The notes under the pieces are model-generated. The model made no database searches and was not told where the DNA came from. It worked only from the letters and a program-made list of their open reading frames with translations. This document shows, piece by piece, positions 27,739-37,410 of a stretch of 64,000 nt of DNA. Origin of the DNA: Thalassospiraceae bacterium LMO-JJ14 (GTDB lineage: Bacteria > Pseudomonadota > Alphaproteobacteria > Rhodospirillales > Casp-alpha2). Location: assembly GCA_021555105.2 (NCBI GenBank), contig CP134604.1, positions 558,001 through 622,000 on the forward strand, in the 5' to 3' direction. Position 1 is the stretch's first letter. Every line of letters begins with the position of its first letter. The translations under genes were made by a program, and so were the position numbers.

Positions 27739-30270
27739 TCAGTCATTTCGAAGATACGGGGCGGTTTTCAGTCCGAGTATCCGCCACGACCCGGCAAGTC
27801 CCAGAACAATTGTTGCTGAAAGCGCCAGCGTCAGCGTCGCCAAGGCCTCGCGGGCCAGCCATGTCCAGTCGAGATGCATCAGGAACGCCGTCACTGCCCA
27901 TGCCGCCAGTGTGCCGACCGCAAAGGCGCACAGCGCCGTGATGATGCCGAGTGCGCCGTATTCAAGCACGAAAGCCAGGGCGATGCGTTTTCGCGTCGCG
28001 CCGAGCACCTTGAAAACCACGGCGTCGAAGCGCCGGCGTTGCTGTCCCGCCGCGAGAGCGCCGGCAAGGACGATGGCACCGGCAATGACGGTCAGCCCGG
28101 CGACGGCACGAATGGCAATGCTGATTCCGGCCATCAGATCACGCGCGGCGGCCAGGGCTTCACGGACATGGATCGCCGAAACATTGTCGAAAGCGTCGGT
28201 GACGGCTTTTTCCAGCGGTGCTTCGGCGGCTTCGCTGGCGCGGACGGCGGCGATATGTGTATGCGGCGCGCCTTCGAGAACGCCCGGCGACAACACCACG
28301 GCGAAGTCGAACCTGAGAGATTGCCAGTCGATATCTCGCAACGAGGCGATCTTAGCCGTGATGCGGCGACCGAGAATGTTCAGTGTCAGTGTATCGCCGA
28401 GCCCGACGCCGAACCCCTTGGCCAGACCGTCATCGAGCGAAATCAGCGGTGGGCCGGTATAGTCTGCGGGCCACCATGCGCCGGCGACGATGTCCATGTC
28501 GGGTTTCTTCGCCGCCGCCGATGTCAGCGCACGGTCGCCACGGACCGCCCACTGGCTTTCCGGCGCGATGGCGGCTTCGTTGACCGGTGTGCCGTTTATC
28601 TCGACGATGCGTCCGCGGACCACCGGTTCGCGCCTGAGGTCGCTGGTGCCCTCTACGCCACTCACGATGCGGTCGAAGTCGGCGACCTGACCGGGCTGAA
28701 TATCGATGAAGAAATAGGCCGGCGCCTCTTTCGGCAGACGTTCGTCGATCTGGCGCGTGATGTTGCCTTCGATTTGCACCACCGCGACCAACACCGCGAG
28801 ACCAAGGCCGAGCGACAGAATCACGCCCGACGTTGCCGCACCGGGCCGGTGCATATTGGCGATGACAAGTCGGGCCATGGCGTTTTTCGGATGCAATTGC
28901 CGGCTGAGACGGATCAGGATTATGCCTGCGAGCCGGAGCAGGGCCACAGTGGCAAGTGCGCCCAACACGAACCATAGTGCAAACCATTTGTCGGTAGCAC
29001 TGAGGAACACGAGCCCTATCAGCAGCGCGATGCCGATGCCGATCCACAGCAGATAAATGCGCCTGGGCGTTGCCGCGAGCGGTTCCGCCTGGGCACGGAA
29101 CAGGTCGCGTGCGGGGACTTCGCGGGCCCGGCCGAGCGGCCACAACGCCGCCGTGATCGCCGTCAGCAGCCCAAAGGCGGCGGCGATGACGAGGGCTTCC
29201 GCATGCCAGCCGAGCACAGGACGGACCGGCAGCAGGTCGGCGATGGCATACAGGGATAGGGCAGGCAGAATTACCCCGGCGAGCAGTCCGACACTCACGG
29301 CCAGTCCTGAAAGTGCCAGGACCTGCAGCAGATAAACCTGCACGATCAGTCCGGCGGGGGCGCCCAGGCATTTGAGCGTGGCGATGGTGCGGCTTTTGCT
29401 TTCAAGATAGGCGCTGACGGCCCGGGCAATGCCGACACCGCCGACCAGCAGCACCGTATAGCCGACGAAGCCCATGAACAGGGTCAGGCGTTCGATGAAC
29501 CGGCGCACGCCGGGGGCGGCTTCGTTGGCGGCACGGACGCGCCACCCGGCATCGGGGAAAGCATCCGTCAAGGCCGCGCGCCAAGACGTCGGATCGATGC
29601 CCGCTTCGAAAAGAATGCGGTAATAATAGCGGATCAGGCTGCCCGGCTGGACCAGCCCGGTGGCGTCGAGGTCGGCTTTGGCGATCATCACGCGCGGGCC
29701 GTAATTGATAACGCTTGTAACCCGGTCCGGTTCCGATTTGATCACGGCCCCGACGTGGAACTGCGCCTTGCCGATCTTAAGGATGCCGCCTTCGGCGATG
29801 CCGAGTTTCGACAGCAGGTTGGCATCGACCAGAGCGCCGGGCAGTCCGCCCTTGCCGGCGAACATTGCCTCGCGGGGTAAGGCCGGGGCGAGTTCCATTT
29901 CCCCGACGAGCGGATAGACATCATCGACGGCCTTCAGCTCGACCAGGGTGCGCGACGCATTGTCGGCGGTCGAGGCCATGGCCCTGAGCCGTATGGTTTC
30001 GGAAAGCTTCGTGCTGTTGGCGGCGAGCCAGGCGCGCTCGTCCGGACCGGCCGCGCGGTGTACCAGGCGCATCTCCATGTCGCCGCCGAGCAGCTTTCGG
30101 GCATCCGCCTCGAGACCGCCGACAACCGCGTTGGAAGTCCAGCCGACGGCGGTGATCGCTGCAACGCCCAGGGAAAGGCACAGCATGAATACGCGGAAAC
30201 CGGCGAGGCCGCCGCGCAGTTCGCGCCCGGCGATGCGCCATGCGAGTGAGAGTGAAAGTTTTCCGGACAC
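27739..30270 (-). CDS. ABC transporter permease, FtsX-like (YbbP type)
   Basis: 843 residues, the size of YbbP-type permeases. An N-terminal helix (FRVFMLCLSLGVAAITAVGW) is followed by a large periplasmic domain, then FtsX cores: LFMGFVGYTVLLVGGVGIAR, VLALSGLAVSVGLLAGVILP and, near the end, GLTVIAGAIVLAGALAAGQQ and EYGALGIITALCAFAVGTLA. It is 2 nt downstream of its ATPase gene. In many genomes this pair sits beside tesA, as it does here (divergently). The substrate is not established. Confidence 0.92.
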   Translation of the reverse strand: MSGKLSLSLAWRIAGRELRGGLAGFRVFMLCLSLGVAAITAVGWTSNAVVGGLEADARKLLGGDMEMRLVHRAAGPDERAWLAANSTKLSETIRLRAMASTADNASRTLVELKAVDDVYPLVGEMELAPALPREAMFAGKGGLPGALVDANLLSKLGIAEGGILKIGKAQFHVGAVIKSEPDRVTSVINYGPRVMIAKADLDATGLVQPGSLIRYYYRILFEAGIDPTSWRAALTDAFPDAGWRVRAANEAAPGVRRFIERLTLFMGFVGYTVLLVGGVGIARAVSAYLESKSRTIATLKCLGAPAGLIVQVYLLQVLALSGLAVSVGLLAGVILPALSLYAIADLLPVRPVLGWHAEALVIAAAFGLLTAITAALWPLGRAREVPARDLFRAQAEPLAATPRRIYLLWIGIGIALLIGLVFLSATDKWFALWFVLGALATVALLRLAGIILIRLSRQLHPKNAMARLVIANMHRPGAATSGVILSLGLGLAVLVAVVQIEGNITRQIDERLPKEAPAYFFIDIQPGQVADFDRIVSGVEGTSDLRREPVVRGRIVEINGTPVNEAAIAPESQWAVRGDRALTSAAAKKPDMDIVAGAWWPADYTGPPLISLDDGLAKGFGVGLGDTLTLNILGRRITAKIASLRDIDWQSLRFDFAVVLSPGVLEGAPHTHIAAVRASEAAEAPLEKAVTDAFDNVSAIHVREALAAARDLMAGISIAIRAVAGLTVIAGAIVLAGALAAGQQRRRFDAVVFKVLGATRKRIALAFVLEYGALGIITALCAFAVGTLAAWAVTAFLMHLDWTWLAREALATLTLALSATIVLGLAGSWRILGLKTAPYLRND

Positions 30271-30272
30271 CG

Positions 30273-30971
30273 TCAGTCGGCCGCCATCGTCATGTGCTCG
30301 TCGCTGGCGATGCGCCCGTCGGCCATTGCGACACGGCGCTTGCAGCGGACAGCGAGGCGGTCTTCGTGGGTGACGAGGATCAGGGTCGTGCCCTTGCGGT
30401 CATGAACGGCAAACATCAGGTCCATGATCTTCTCGCCGGTTTCGCCATCCAGATTGCCGGTCGGCTCGTCGGCCAGAATCAGTTTTGGTTCCGGGCCCAG
30501 CGCGCGGGCCAGGGCGACACGCTGTTGTTCGCCGCCGGAAAGCTGCCCCGGGTAATGGCTATGCCGGTGCGAAAGCCCGACCTCGTCCAACGACGCGCGG
30601 GCGCGCTCGAACGGATTATCGAGATCGGCCAGTTCCAGCGGCAGTGCGACATTTTCAAGCGCCGTCATATTCGGGATCAGGTGAAAGTCCTGAAACACGA
30701 TGCCGATGTTTTCGCCACGCAATCTGGCCAGCGCATCTTCGCTCAGGCCTTCGAAGGATACGCCGCCGACCGCGACGCGGCCTGCGGTTGCGCGTTCAAG
30801 CCCGGCGATGATCATCAGCAAGGACGTCTTGCCGGATCCGGACGGGCCGACGATGCCCAGTGTCTCACCGCCGTTCACGGCAAGGTCGATGCCGCGCAGA
30901 ATCTCGACCGGACCGGCGTCGCTCGACAGGGTCAGTTCGACGTTCTCTAGCTTGATGAGGGGAGCGGACAT
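30273..30971 (-). CDS. ABC transporter ATP-binding protein, LolD/YbbA-like
   Basis: 232 residues from ATG 30971 (ATG 30986 is also possible). [20 protein letters not shown] is Walker [21 protein letters not shown] is the ABC signature; [19 protein letters not shown] is Walker B and the D-loop; [12 protein letters not shown] holds the switch His. It powers the adjacent FtsX-like permease and belongs to the MacB/LolD-type class. Divergent from tesA with a short spacer. Confidence 0.94.
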   Translation of the reverse strand: MSAPLIKLENVELTLSSDAGPVEILRGIDLAVNGGETLGIVGPSGSGKTSLLMIIAGLERATAGRVAVGGVSFEGLSEDALARLRGENIGIVFQDFHLIPNMTALENVALPLELADLDNPFERARASLDEVGLSHRHSHYPGQLSGGEQQRVALARALGPEPKLILADEPTGNLDGETGEKIMDLMFAVHDRKGTTLILVTHEDRLAVRCKRRVAMADGRIASDEHMTMAAD

Positions 30972-31083
30972 GCTTTCTTCGTTCATTTGTCGACGGCCCT
31001 GCCTATATGTTACGGATGACGGTCATCGGACCAACCCCATCGAAACCGGTTCCATCAGGACCAATCAAGGGCATTCACTGGAT

Positions 31084-31743
31084 ATGTGGCTTAGACGCGC
31101 AATTGCAACAACCCTGCTCAGTTTCGCCGTGGCGGGCCTGTTTTCGCCGGCCCCGCTCAGGGCCGATGGGGCGCTTGCCCTGGTCGTTATCGGCGACAGC
31201 CTGTCCGCCGGCTATGGGTTGCCCGGCAAGGACGCCTTTCCGGTCAAACTGGAAACGGCACTGAAGACCAGGGGATATCAGGTATCGGTCGAAAACGCCG
31301 GCGTTTCCGGCGACACTACGGCCGGTGGCCGGGCACGGCTGGCATGGGCCATCGGCAGCAACCCTGGCGCGGTTATTCTTGAGCTCGGGGCAAACGATGC
31401 ACTGCGCGGTCTGGAGCCGGAGAAGGCTTATGCAAATCTTGCGGCCATGCTGGACGAACTTGCGCAAAAGAAAATCCCTGTACTGCTCGCCGGCATGAAG
31501 GCACCACCAAATATGGGTGACGAATACGCCAGTGAATTCGATGCCATCTTTATGCGCCTCGACAAGGCATACGATATAATTCTTTACCCGTTCTTTCTGG
31601 CCGGTGTGGCTGGTGACCCGTCACTCAACCAGGACGACGGCATACACCCCACTGCGCGGGGCGTCGATGTGATCGTCGAGAACATCGTGCCGTATGTCGA
31701 GCGGTTGCTTGAGCAGGCGGCCGCAGCAGCGGGGCGTAGCTGA
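31084..31743 (+). CDS. GDSL-type arylesterase/lysophospholipase TesA-like, secreted
   Basis: 219 residues from ATG 31084. A Sec signal peptide is visible (LRRAIATTLLSFAVAGLF, cleavage likely after PLRA). SGNH motifs follow: VVIGDSLSAGYGLPG (catalytic Ser), AGVSGDTTAGG, LELGANDALRG and the C-terminal QDDGIHPTARG with the catalytic Asp/His. Periplasmic esterase or lysophospholipase activity is expected. Its stop is immediately followed by the ATG of the FIST gene, with no spacer. Confidence 0.92.
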   Translation: MWLRRAIATTLLSFAVAGLFSPAPLRADGALALVVIGDSLSAGYGLPGKDAFPVKLETALKTRGYQVSVENAGVSGDTTAGGRARLAWAIGSNPGAVILELGANDALRGLEPEKAYANLAAMLDELAQKKIPVLLAGMKAPPNMGDEYASEFDAIFMRLDKAYDIILYPFFLAGVAGDPSLNQDDGIHPTARGVDVIVENIVPYVERLLEQAAAAAGRS

Positions 31744-32856
31744 ATGACTGAATTTCCGGTTGCTTACAGCGAGGCCCCGGATGCGGCGGCGGTTGCCGGC
31801 GAACTGGCGGCGGGTCTCGGCGGCGGTCTCGGTGGTGGTCTCGGGCTGCTGTATCTGACGGATATCTACGCCGAAGATTTTGCGGCCATCGTCTCCACGC
31901 TCAAGGCCAAGACCGGAATCGAGACCTGGGTCGGCACACTCGGCCTCGGCGTGATCGCCAATGCGCGCGCGGCCTTTGACAGGCCGGCGGCGGCGGCGAT
32001 GATCCTCGATATCGGTTCCGAGGCTTACCGTATGATTGGTCGCACCCCAATCCCCGACCGCTGGCCGGATGAGTTGATACGCTGGGCGGAAACCGTCAAC
32101 CCGACATGCGCGCTGGTCCATGCCGACGGCACGACACCGGGTCTCGCGAACCTGATTGAAACACTTGCCCAGCGCTCAGGCGCGTACCTCGTCGGCGGGC
32201 TGACATGCTCCAGAACCGTGCAGCATCAACTCGCAGGGGATCTCGGCGCCGGGGGTGTTTCGGGTCTGCTGTTCTCGCCTGACGTGCCGGTGACGGTCGG
32301 TCTGACCCAGGGCTGCAGCCCGCTTGGGCCGAGCCACGAGGTGACGGCGGGTGAAGGGAACATCATCATTGAAATCGACGGGCGACCTGCGCTCGAGGTG
32401 TTCAAGGAAGATATCGGCGAAATGCTGGCACGCGACCTGCAACGGGTGGCGGGCTATGTCCATGTCGCTTTTCCGGTCTCCGGCGCCGATGCCAATGCGG
32501 ATTATCTGGTCCGCAATCTGATGGCCATCGATGCTCAGAATAATTTATTGGGCGTAGCGACCGAGGTCGCACCGGGTGACAGGGTAATGTTCGTCAGGCG
32601 CGATCCGCAAAGTGCGCAAAAGGATCTGCAGCGCATGCTGAGCGACGTCAAAAAGCGGCTGCCGGGTCCTGCCCGCGGTGCAGTATATATCTCGTGTGTG
32701 GCGCGCGGCCCCGCCATGTTCGGCAGCGAATCGGCGGAAGCCGAAATGATCTCGGCCGGTCTCGGCGGCGTGCCGGTCATCGGATTTTATGCCGGCGGTG
32801 AAATATCGAACGACCGGCTGTACGGCTATACAGGCGTTTTGCTGAGCTTTGGCTGA
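31744..32856 (+). CDS. FIST domain sensor protein
   Basis: 370 residues with FIST_N and FIST_C. The first half has VGTLGLGVIANARAAFDRP, LVHADGTTPGLANLIETLAQ and YLVGGLTCSRTVQHQ; the second has GLTQGCSPLGPSHEVTAGEG, VAFPVSGADANADYLVRNL and the closing GVPVIGFYAGGEISNDRLYG. FIST proteins are thought to sense small ligands such as amino acids and usually sit near signalling genes, none of which is adjacent here. An in-frame 12-nt tandem repeat encodes GLGG three times near residue 25. Directly abuts tesA. Confidence 0.9.
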   Translation: MTEFPVAYSEAPDAAAVAGELAAGLGGGLGGGLGLLYLTDIYAEDFAAIVSTLKAKTGIETWVGTLGLGVIANARAAFDRPAAAAMILDIGSEAYRMIGRTPIPDRWPDELIRWAETVNPTCALVHADGTTPGLANLIETLAQRSGAYLVGGLTCSRTVQHQLAGDLGAGGVSGLLFSPDVPVTVGLTQGCSPLGPSHEVTAGEGNIIIEIDGRPALEVFKEDIGEMLARDLQRVAGYVHVAFPVSGADANADYLVRNLMAIDAQNNLLGVATEVAPGDRVMFVRRDPQSAQKDLQRMLSDVKKRLPGPARGAVYISCVARGPAMFGSESAEAEMISAGLGGVPVIGFYAGGEISNDRLYGYTGVLLSFG

Positions 32857-32956
32857 AGCCGCTGGAAAGCAACCGCGCTCTCCTTGACTCCCGTCCGGCC
32901 TGCCCCCCACATTTGCGGACGTAAACGCCGCCGTGCTCGCCTGAAAGGTTTCCCAA

Positions 32957-33997
32957 ATGCAATACAACGAACTTGGACGTACCGGAATTTCCGTCAGCCG
33001 GATCTGCATGGGGACCATGACCTTCGGGGGGCAGAATACCGAGGCGGAAGCCTTTCGCATGATGGATATGTGCGCCGATCACGGGGTCAATTTTTACGAC
33101 AGTGCGGAAATGTATGCATTTCCGGCCAACCCCAAGACACAGGGTCTGAGCGAGGAAATTCTCGGCAACTGGATCAAGGCGCGGGGAAACCGGGCGCAGA
33201 TGATCGTCGCCACCAAAATCACCGGGCCCGGCGGGCGGTTTCAGCATATCCGGGGCGGCGATCTGAAATTTACAAAGCAACAGGTTGCGGATGCAGTGGA
33301 CAACAGCCTGAAGCGTCTTGGGACTGATTATATCGATCTCTACCAGACCCACTGGCCGGAACGGGCGACCAATTTTTTTGCCAAACTCGGCTATGAACAC
33401 GACCCCGAGGATACGGACTGGACACCGATAGACGAGGTCGTCGATGCCATGCAGGCGCAGATCGACGCCGGCAAAATACGCGCTTTCGGCGTTTCCAACG
33501 AAACGCCGTGGGGGGTCTTGAAACATCTTGAAGCGGCCGGTGTGCGGCCGTCGCGGATTGCCGCAATTCAAAATCCGTACAACTTGCTGAACCGGACCTT
33601 CGAGGTCGGCCTGGCGGAAATCGCCGTTCGCGAAGACGTCGGCCTGTTCGCCTACTCCCCCCTCGGCTTCGGGGCGTTGACGGGCAAGTATCTCGACGGC
33701 GCCTTGCCGGAAGGCAGCCGGTTGAAGCTGTTTCCCGATTTCAAGCGTCACTTCAAGCCGCGCGGCATCGAAGCCACGGCCCGGTATGTCGCTCTGGCAC
33801 GCGAGCACGGGCTCGACCCCGCGGTCATGGCATTGGCGTTCGTGAACTCCAGGCCGTTCCTGACATCGAATATCATCGGCGCGACCAACGTCGATCAGCT
33901 TGCGGTCAACCTCGGTGCGGAAGATCTGCGGCTAAGCGCGGATGTGCTGGCCGGGATCGAGACCATCCATGCCGACATTCCGAATCCGGCCCCGTGA
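32957..33997 (+). CDS. Aldo/keto reductase (Tas-like)
   Basis: 346 residues, AKR superfamily. YNELGRTGISVSRICMGTMT opens the barrel; VNFYDSAEMYAFPANP holds the catalytic Asp and Tyr; IVATKITGP the Lys; DLYQTHWPER the His. The TPIDEVVDAMQAQIDAGKIR and GVSNETPWGV motifs match the Tas subgroup. It should reduce aldehydes or ketones with NADPH; the physiological substrate is unknown. The gap 32857-32956 has no gene. Confidence 0.93.
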   Translation: MQYNELGRTGISVSRICMGTMTFGGQNTEAEAFRMMDMCADHGVNFYDSAEMYAFPANPKTQGLSEEILGNWIKARGNRAQMIVATKITGPGGRFQHIRGGDLKFTKQQVADAVDNSLKRLGTDYIDLYQTHWPERATNFFAKLGYEHDPEDTDWTPIDEVVDAMQAQIDAGKIRAFGVSNETPWGVLKHLEAAGVRPSRIAAIQNPYNLLNRTFEVGLAEIAVREDVGLFAYSPLGFGALTGKYLDGALPEGSRLKLFPDFKRHFKPRGIEATARYVALAREHGLDPAVMALAFVNSRPFLTSNIIGATNVDQLAVNLGAEDLRLSADVLAGIETIHADIPNPAP

Positions 33998-34003
33998 CCC
34001 GCC

Positions 34004-34537
34004 ATGCGCCTGTTTGTTGCCATACCCATACCCGACGACATCCGCCAACACCTGATGGCGGCGTCATCAGGTGTGCGCGGTGCGCGCTGGGTCCGTCCCG
34101 AAGGCATGCACATTACCCTGTTCTTTTGCGGTGAAACCGACCGTGCCCAGGCCAGTGATCTGGATGCGGAATTGTCGGATATCAACATGCCGCCGTTCGA
34201 ACTCAGATGCGACGGTCTCGGATATTTTGAGCGCGGCTCGCGCATCAAATCGATCTGGGCCGGGATCGAAGGCAACACGACACTGGGCTATCTGCATGGC
34301 AGGGTAGAAAGCGCCGCCGTCAAGGCGGGGTTTGAGCGCGAAGCCCGGAAATACAAGCCGCACATTACGCTGGCGCGTCTCAAGCAAGCGCGTGCCGAGG
34401 ATGTCGGTCAGTGGATCGAGGCGCATGACGCCCTCGCCACACCATCGTTTACGGTCGACAGGTTCACGCTTTATCGCTCACACCTCGCCCGCGAAGGCGC
34501 GATGTACGAGCCGATGGTGGATTATCTACTAAGCTGA
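34004..34537 (+). CDS. thpR: RNA 2',3'-cyclic phosphodiesterase
   Basis: 177 residues of the 2H phosphoesterase family. The two HxTx motifs are HITLFFCGET (about residue 42) and HITLARLKQA (about 122), which form the active site. RLFVAIPIPDDIRQHLM at the start is typical of LigT/ThpR. It hydrolyses 2',3'-cyclic phosphate ends of RNA and can act as a ligase in vitro. It overlaps the tail of the convergent HAD gene by 9 nt. Confidence 0.93.
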   Translation: MRLFVAIPIPDDIRQHLMAASSGVRGARWVRPEGMHITLFFCGETDRAQASDLDAELSDINMPPFELRCDGLGYFERGSRIKSIWAGIEGNTTLGYLHGRVESAAVKAGFEREARKYKPHITLARLKQARAEDVGQWIEAHDALATPSFTVDRFTLYRSHLAREGAMYEPMVDYLLS

Positions 34538-35182
34538 CGCGGACAGCAGTCGGGGCAGTTGCAACATGTCGGCGAACACCATATCGGCACCGGCCTTTCG
34601 CAATATTTTTTCATCAGATGGCACGCGGTGTGCGCCGCCGATGTAGCCCAGCGCCCGCATGCCGGCTCGCTTTGCCCCTTCGATGCCAAGCGGCGTATCC
34701 TCAATCACGATGCAGTCTTCCACGCCCGCGCTCATGCGTTCGGCGGCCATCAGGAACAGGTCCGGTGCCGGCTTCGGGTGTTTCACATCCAAGGCTGAAA
34801 ACAGATACGGGTCCAGGTAGCCGATCAATCCCGTGGTCTCCAGATTGCGATGGATTTTTTCCGGGCTGCCGGAAGATGCGACGCACCGGGGGGTGCCATG
34901 CAGCCGTTCCAGTGTGGCCTGCATGCCGGGTGTCGGTTTGAGGTCGCGGGCAAAAGCCTCACTATCCCTTGCGCGCAAGGTTGCCTCGAAATCATCCGGC
35001 AGCTCAACGCCGTCCTCGGCGACCATTTTGATGACGCCGGGGATTGTGCGGCCGACGAACTTGGCGATGCATTCAGATGCGGTCAGTGGATAGCCATACC
35101 GACTGAGATGTGCGGCCAGCACCCGATTGGCGATGATCTCGCTGTCCACCAGCACGCCGTCGCAATCGAAGATGATCAGCAT
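34529..35182 (-). CDS. HAD-superfamily hydrolase, beta-phosphoglucomutase/phosphoglycolate phosphatase-like
   Basis: 217 residues. LIIFDCDGVLVDSEIIAN holds the nucleophile and acid Asp (DxD); CVASSGSPEKIHRNLE is motif II; KPAPDLFLMAAERM is motif III with the Lys; and CIVIEDTPLGIEGAKRAGMR is motif IV. A helical cap lies between residues about 15 and 85. Sugar-phosphate or phosphoglycolate phosphatase activity is possible; the substrate is not evident. Confidence 0.88.
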   Translation of the reverse strand: MLIIFDCDGVLVDSEIIANRVLAAHLSRYGYPLTASECIAKFVGRTIPGVIKMVAEDGVELPDDFEATLRARDSEAFARDLKPTPGMQATLERLHGTPRCVASSGSPEKIHRNLETTGLIGYLDPYLFSALDVKHPKPAPDLFLMAAERMSAGVEDCIVIEDTPLGIEGAKRAGMRALGYIGGAHRVPSDEKILRKAGADMVFADMLQLPRLLSASA

Positions 35183-35204
35183 CGGTTAGGTTTCCTGTCC
35201 GGCC

Positions 35205-35687
35205 TCAAAGGGTATTCAGATGTTTCTTGCGAATGTCGGCGAGCAGGCCACGCGATGCCGCGTCGATCATATCGAAGACGTCAGCGAAGCCGTCCGGTCC
35301 GCCATAATAAGGATCGGGAACATCGGATCGCCCGACCTCGGGCGCGAAGCTCAAGAACAGTTTTACCCGTTCCTTGCCGGTTTCCGGACACTGTGCCAAA
35401 AGCCGTGTGATGTTCTGATCATCCATGCCGAGCACGTAGTGGAAATTGTTGAAATCGTCTGGATGAATCTGCCTGGCGCGAAGGTCGCTCAGATCGATGC
35501 CACGCCGTTCGGCTTCTGCGCACGCGCGTTCATCCGGCGGGCCGCCGATGTGCCAGTCGCTGGTGCCGCAGGAATCGGTCTGTATCCGATCGCTCAGACC
35601 TTCACGCCGAACCAGATCGCGGAACACGCCCTCGGCGGTGGGTGAGCGGCAGATATTGCCGAGACAGACGAAAAGCACACGGATCAT
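35205..35687 (-). CDS. Low-molecular-weight protein-tyrosine phosphatase
   Basis: 160 residues from ATG 35687. The P-loop VLFVCLGNICRSPTAEGVF (CxGNxCRS) is at the N-terminus, and the general-acid motif DVPDPYYGG is near residue 125. AEVGR-type surface loops and the absence of a polysaccharide tyrosine kinase nearby leave the target open: it may regulate exopolysaccharide proteins or be a general phosphatase. 22 nt separate it from the HAD gene on the same strand. Confidence 0.95.
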   Translation of the reverse strand: MIRVLFVCLGNICRSPTAEGVFRDLVRREGLSDRIQTDSCGTSDWHIGGPPDERACAEAERRGIDLSDLRARQIHPDDFNNFHYVLGMDDQNITRLLAQCPETGKERVKLFLSFAPEVGRSDVPDPYYGGPDGFADVFDMIDAASRGLLADIRKKHLNTL

Positions 35688-35782
35688 TGTGATGGCTTCC
35701 ATGGAATTGATTGGCAATGCGGACCGCCGGATTATCATGAAGGCGGGCGCCATGAGCAAGGCGGCTTGAAAGGATTTCTAAA

Positions 35783-36508
35783 ATGAACGATGTCGATGCA
35801 TCGGCCGCGATCGTTATTCTGACCGGTGCCGGCATTTCAAAGGAGTCAGGCCTCGACACGTTTCGCGATGCCGGCGGGATCTGGTCGACCGTTCGGATCG
35901 AGGATGTGGCAACGCCCGAAGCCTTTACCCGTGACCCGGTCCGGGTGCACGCGTTTTACAACGAGCGCCGCCGGTCGCTTCTGAATAGAAACGTTCAGCC
36001 CAATGCGGCGCATATGGCACTGCAACGTCTGGAAGCCGGCTGGCCCGGGGAGGTGCTGGTTGTGACGCAAAACATCGATGACCTGCATGAGCGGGCGGGC
36101 TCGAAGAACCTCGTTCATATGCATGGTGAACTGTTGAAGTCGCGCTGCACACGATGCGGCAACATCGCCGAATGCCGGGACGATCTTTCGGTCGATCTGC
36201 CCTGCCCGACCTGCGGCGAACTGGGCTGCCTGCGTCCGCACGTGGTTTGGTTTGGTGAAATGCCGTTGGAAATGGACCGTATTGAAGCGGCGTTGTCGCG
36301 GGCCGGGCTGTTTATTTCAATCGGCACGTCAGGCAATGTCTATCCAGCGGCGGGCTTCGTCGAGATCGTGCGGCAGTTTGCGCACGGGCATACGGTCGAG
36401 CTGAATCTGGAGCCTTCGAGCAGCGCCACGTCGTTTGCGGAAAAGAAATACGGCTTGGCCGCCGAGATCGTGCCGGCCTATGTGGACCGTCTGCTGAAGG
36501 CGGTTTAG
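35783..36508 (+). CDS. cobB: NAD-dependent protein deacylase, sirtuin class III
   Basis: 241 residues. VILTGAGISKESGLDTFRD is the NAD loop; VTQNIDDLHERAGSKN holds the QNID motif; VHMHGELLKSRCTRCGN gives the catalytic His and the first zinc pair, with CPTCGELGCLRPHVVWFGE the second pair. AFYNERRR has the Y-x-x-R pair that binds succinyl or malonyl groups in SIRT5-like enzymes, so desuccinylase activity is likely besides deacetylation. Acs (14868-16814) would be a plausible substrate. Confidence 0.95.
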   Translation: MNDVDASAAIVILTGAGISKESGLDTFRDAGGIWSTVRIEDVATPEAFTRDPVRVHAFYNERRRSLLNRNVQPNAAHMALQRLEAGWPGEVLVVTQNIDDLHERAGSKNLVHMHGELLKSRCTRCGNIAECRDDLSVDLPCPTCGELGCLRPHVVWFGEMPLEMDRIEAALSRAGLFISIGTSGNVYPAAGFVEIVRQFAHGHTVELNLEPSSSATSFAEKKYGLAAEIVPAYVDRLLKAV

Positions 36509-37359
36509 TCGCGGGCGATGCGGACGCCGTCGAAACGGTCGAGGTTGTTGCGCTCCATCATGCCACGCAGGCGGGCGCCGTATTTTTCCGGGATTTCGGA
36601 ATACGCGGTCAGGAAATTCGTCATTGTACGGCCGCTCGGCGGTTGGCCCTTGGCGCGCTGGTCGGCACGAGCCCGGCGGAACTTCGCATAGGCGTTATGT
36701 GTGTTCAGATTTTTCATGTAGGCGCGGACACTGGCGGCAATGTTCTTGAAGGTCATGACCTTGAAGCCTTCGGCGGCTTTTGGATCCATACCTTTGGCGT
36801 CCTTGTTGTAGGTGCGCATGCCGAAAAAGTTGTTGCCATGTCGCGCGAATCTCGATGTGCCCCAACCACTTTCCAAGGCCGCCTGTGCCAGGACCAGTGA
36901 TGCCGGCACCACATCAACGCGTCGCAGCAGTTCTTTCACGTCACCGCTGTCGACGCCGTACTTTTCGAAAAGCTTTGCAGGGGCCTTGTCGGGGGCCGCT
37001 GTAATTTTTGCGCGTTCATCGCGAATGCGGTCATTTTCACGGGCGATATGCGGCAACATGATGCGAAAGAACGTCGCTTTCTTCTGGTCGATGTCACGGA
37101 TGCGATCCAGATTGACGTCGAGGGTATCGATGAACAGTGCCGGGACAGCCTTGCGCAATGCAACATCATCAAGGGCGTAAACGAGACCGCTATGGATTTC
37201 CGTCGCCAGAAGCGGCGGCAGGGTTGCTATTTCCCGTTCCTCGTTGGGCTGTCTTGTATCGCCGGGTATATAGAGCGCAAAGGCAACGGCTGCGGCGCCG
37301 AGAACGGCGAGGACCGCATATGTCCTGGGGTGAGGCCTTGGTTCAGAGTGTGCGCGCAT
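36505..37359 (-). CDS. Glucosaminidase domain protein (Bax-like), membrane-anchored
   Basis: 284 residues. YAVLAVLGAAAVAFALYIPG is an N-terminal membrane or signal helix. The periplasmic part ends in a glucosaminidase domain: LAQAALESGWGTSRFARHGN (catalytic Glu), NFFGMRTYNKDAKGMDPKA and SVRAYMKNLNTHNAYAKFRR. This is the layout of the E. coli Bax protein, a probable peptidoglycan hydrolase. Its stop overlaps the sirtuin gene stop (4 nt, convergent). Confidence 0.92.
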   Translation of the reverse strand: MRAHSEPRPHPRTYAVLAVLGAAAVAFALYIPGDTRQPNEEREIATLPPLLATEIHSGLVYALDDVALRKAVPALFIDTLDVNLDRIRDIDQKKATFFRIMLPHIARENDRIRDERAKITAAPDKAPAKLFEKYGVDSGDVKELLRRVDVVPASLVLAQAALESGWGTSRFARHGNNFFGMRTYNKDAKGMDPKAAEGFKVMTFKNIAASVRAYMKNLNTHNAYAKFRRARADQRAKGQPPSGRTMTNFLTAYSEIPEKYGARLRGMMERNNLDRFDGVRIARD

Positions 37360-37410
37360 GATCCAATTTACGGGTTATTCGACACCTTTGGCATATGGTA
37401 TAGAATTATC

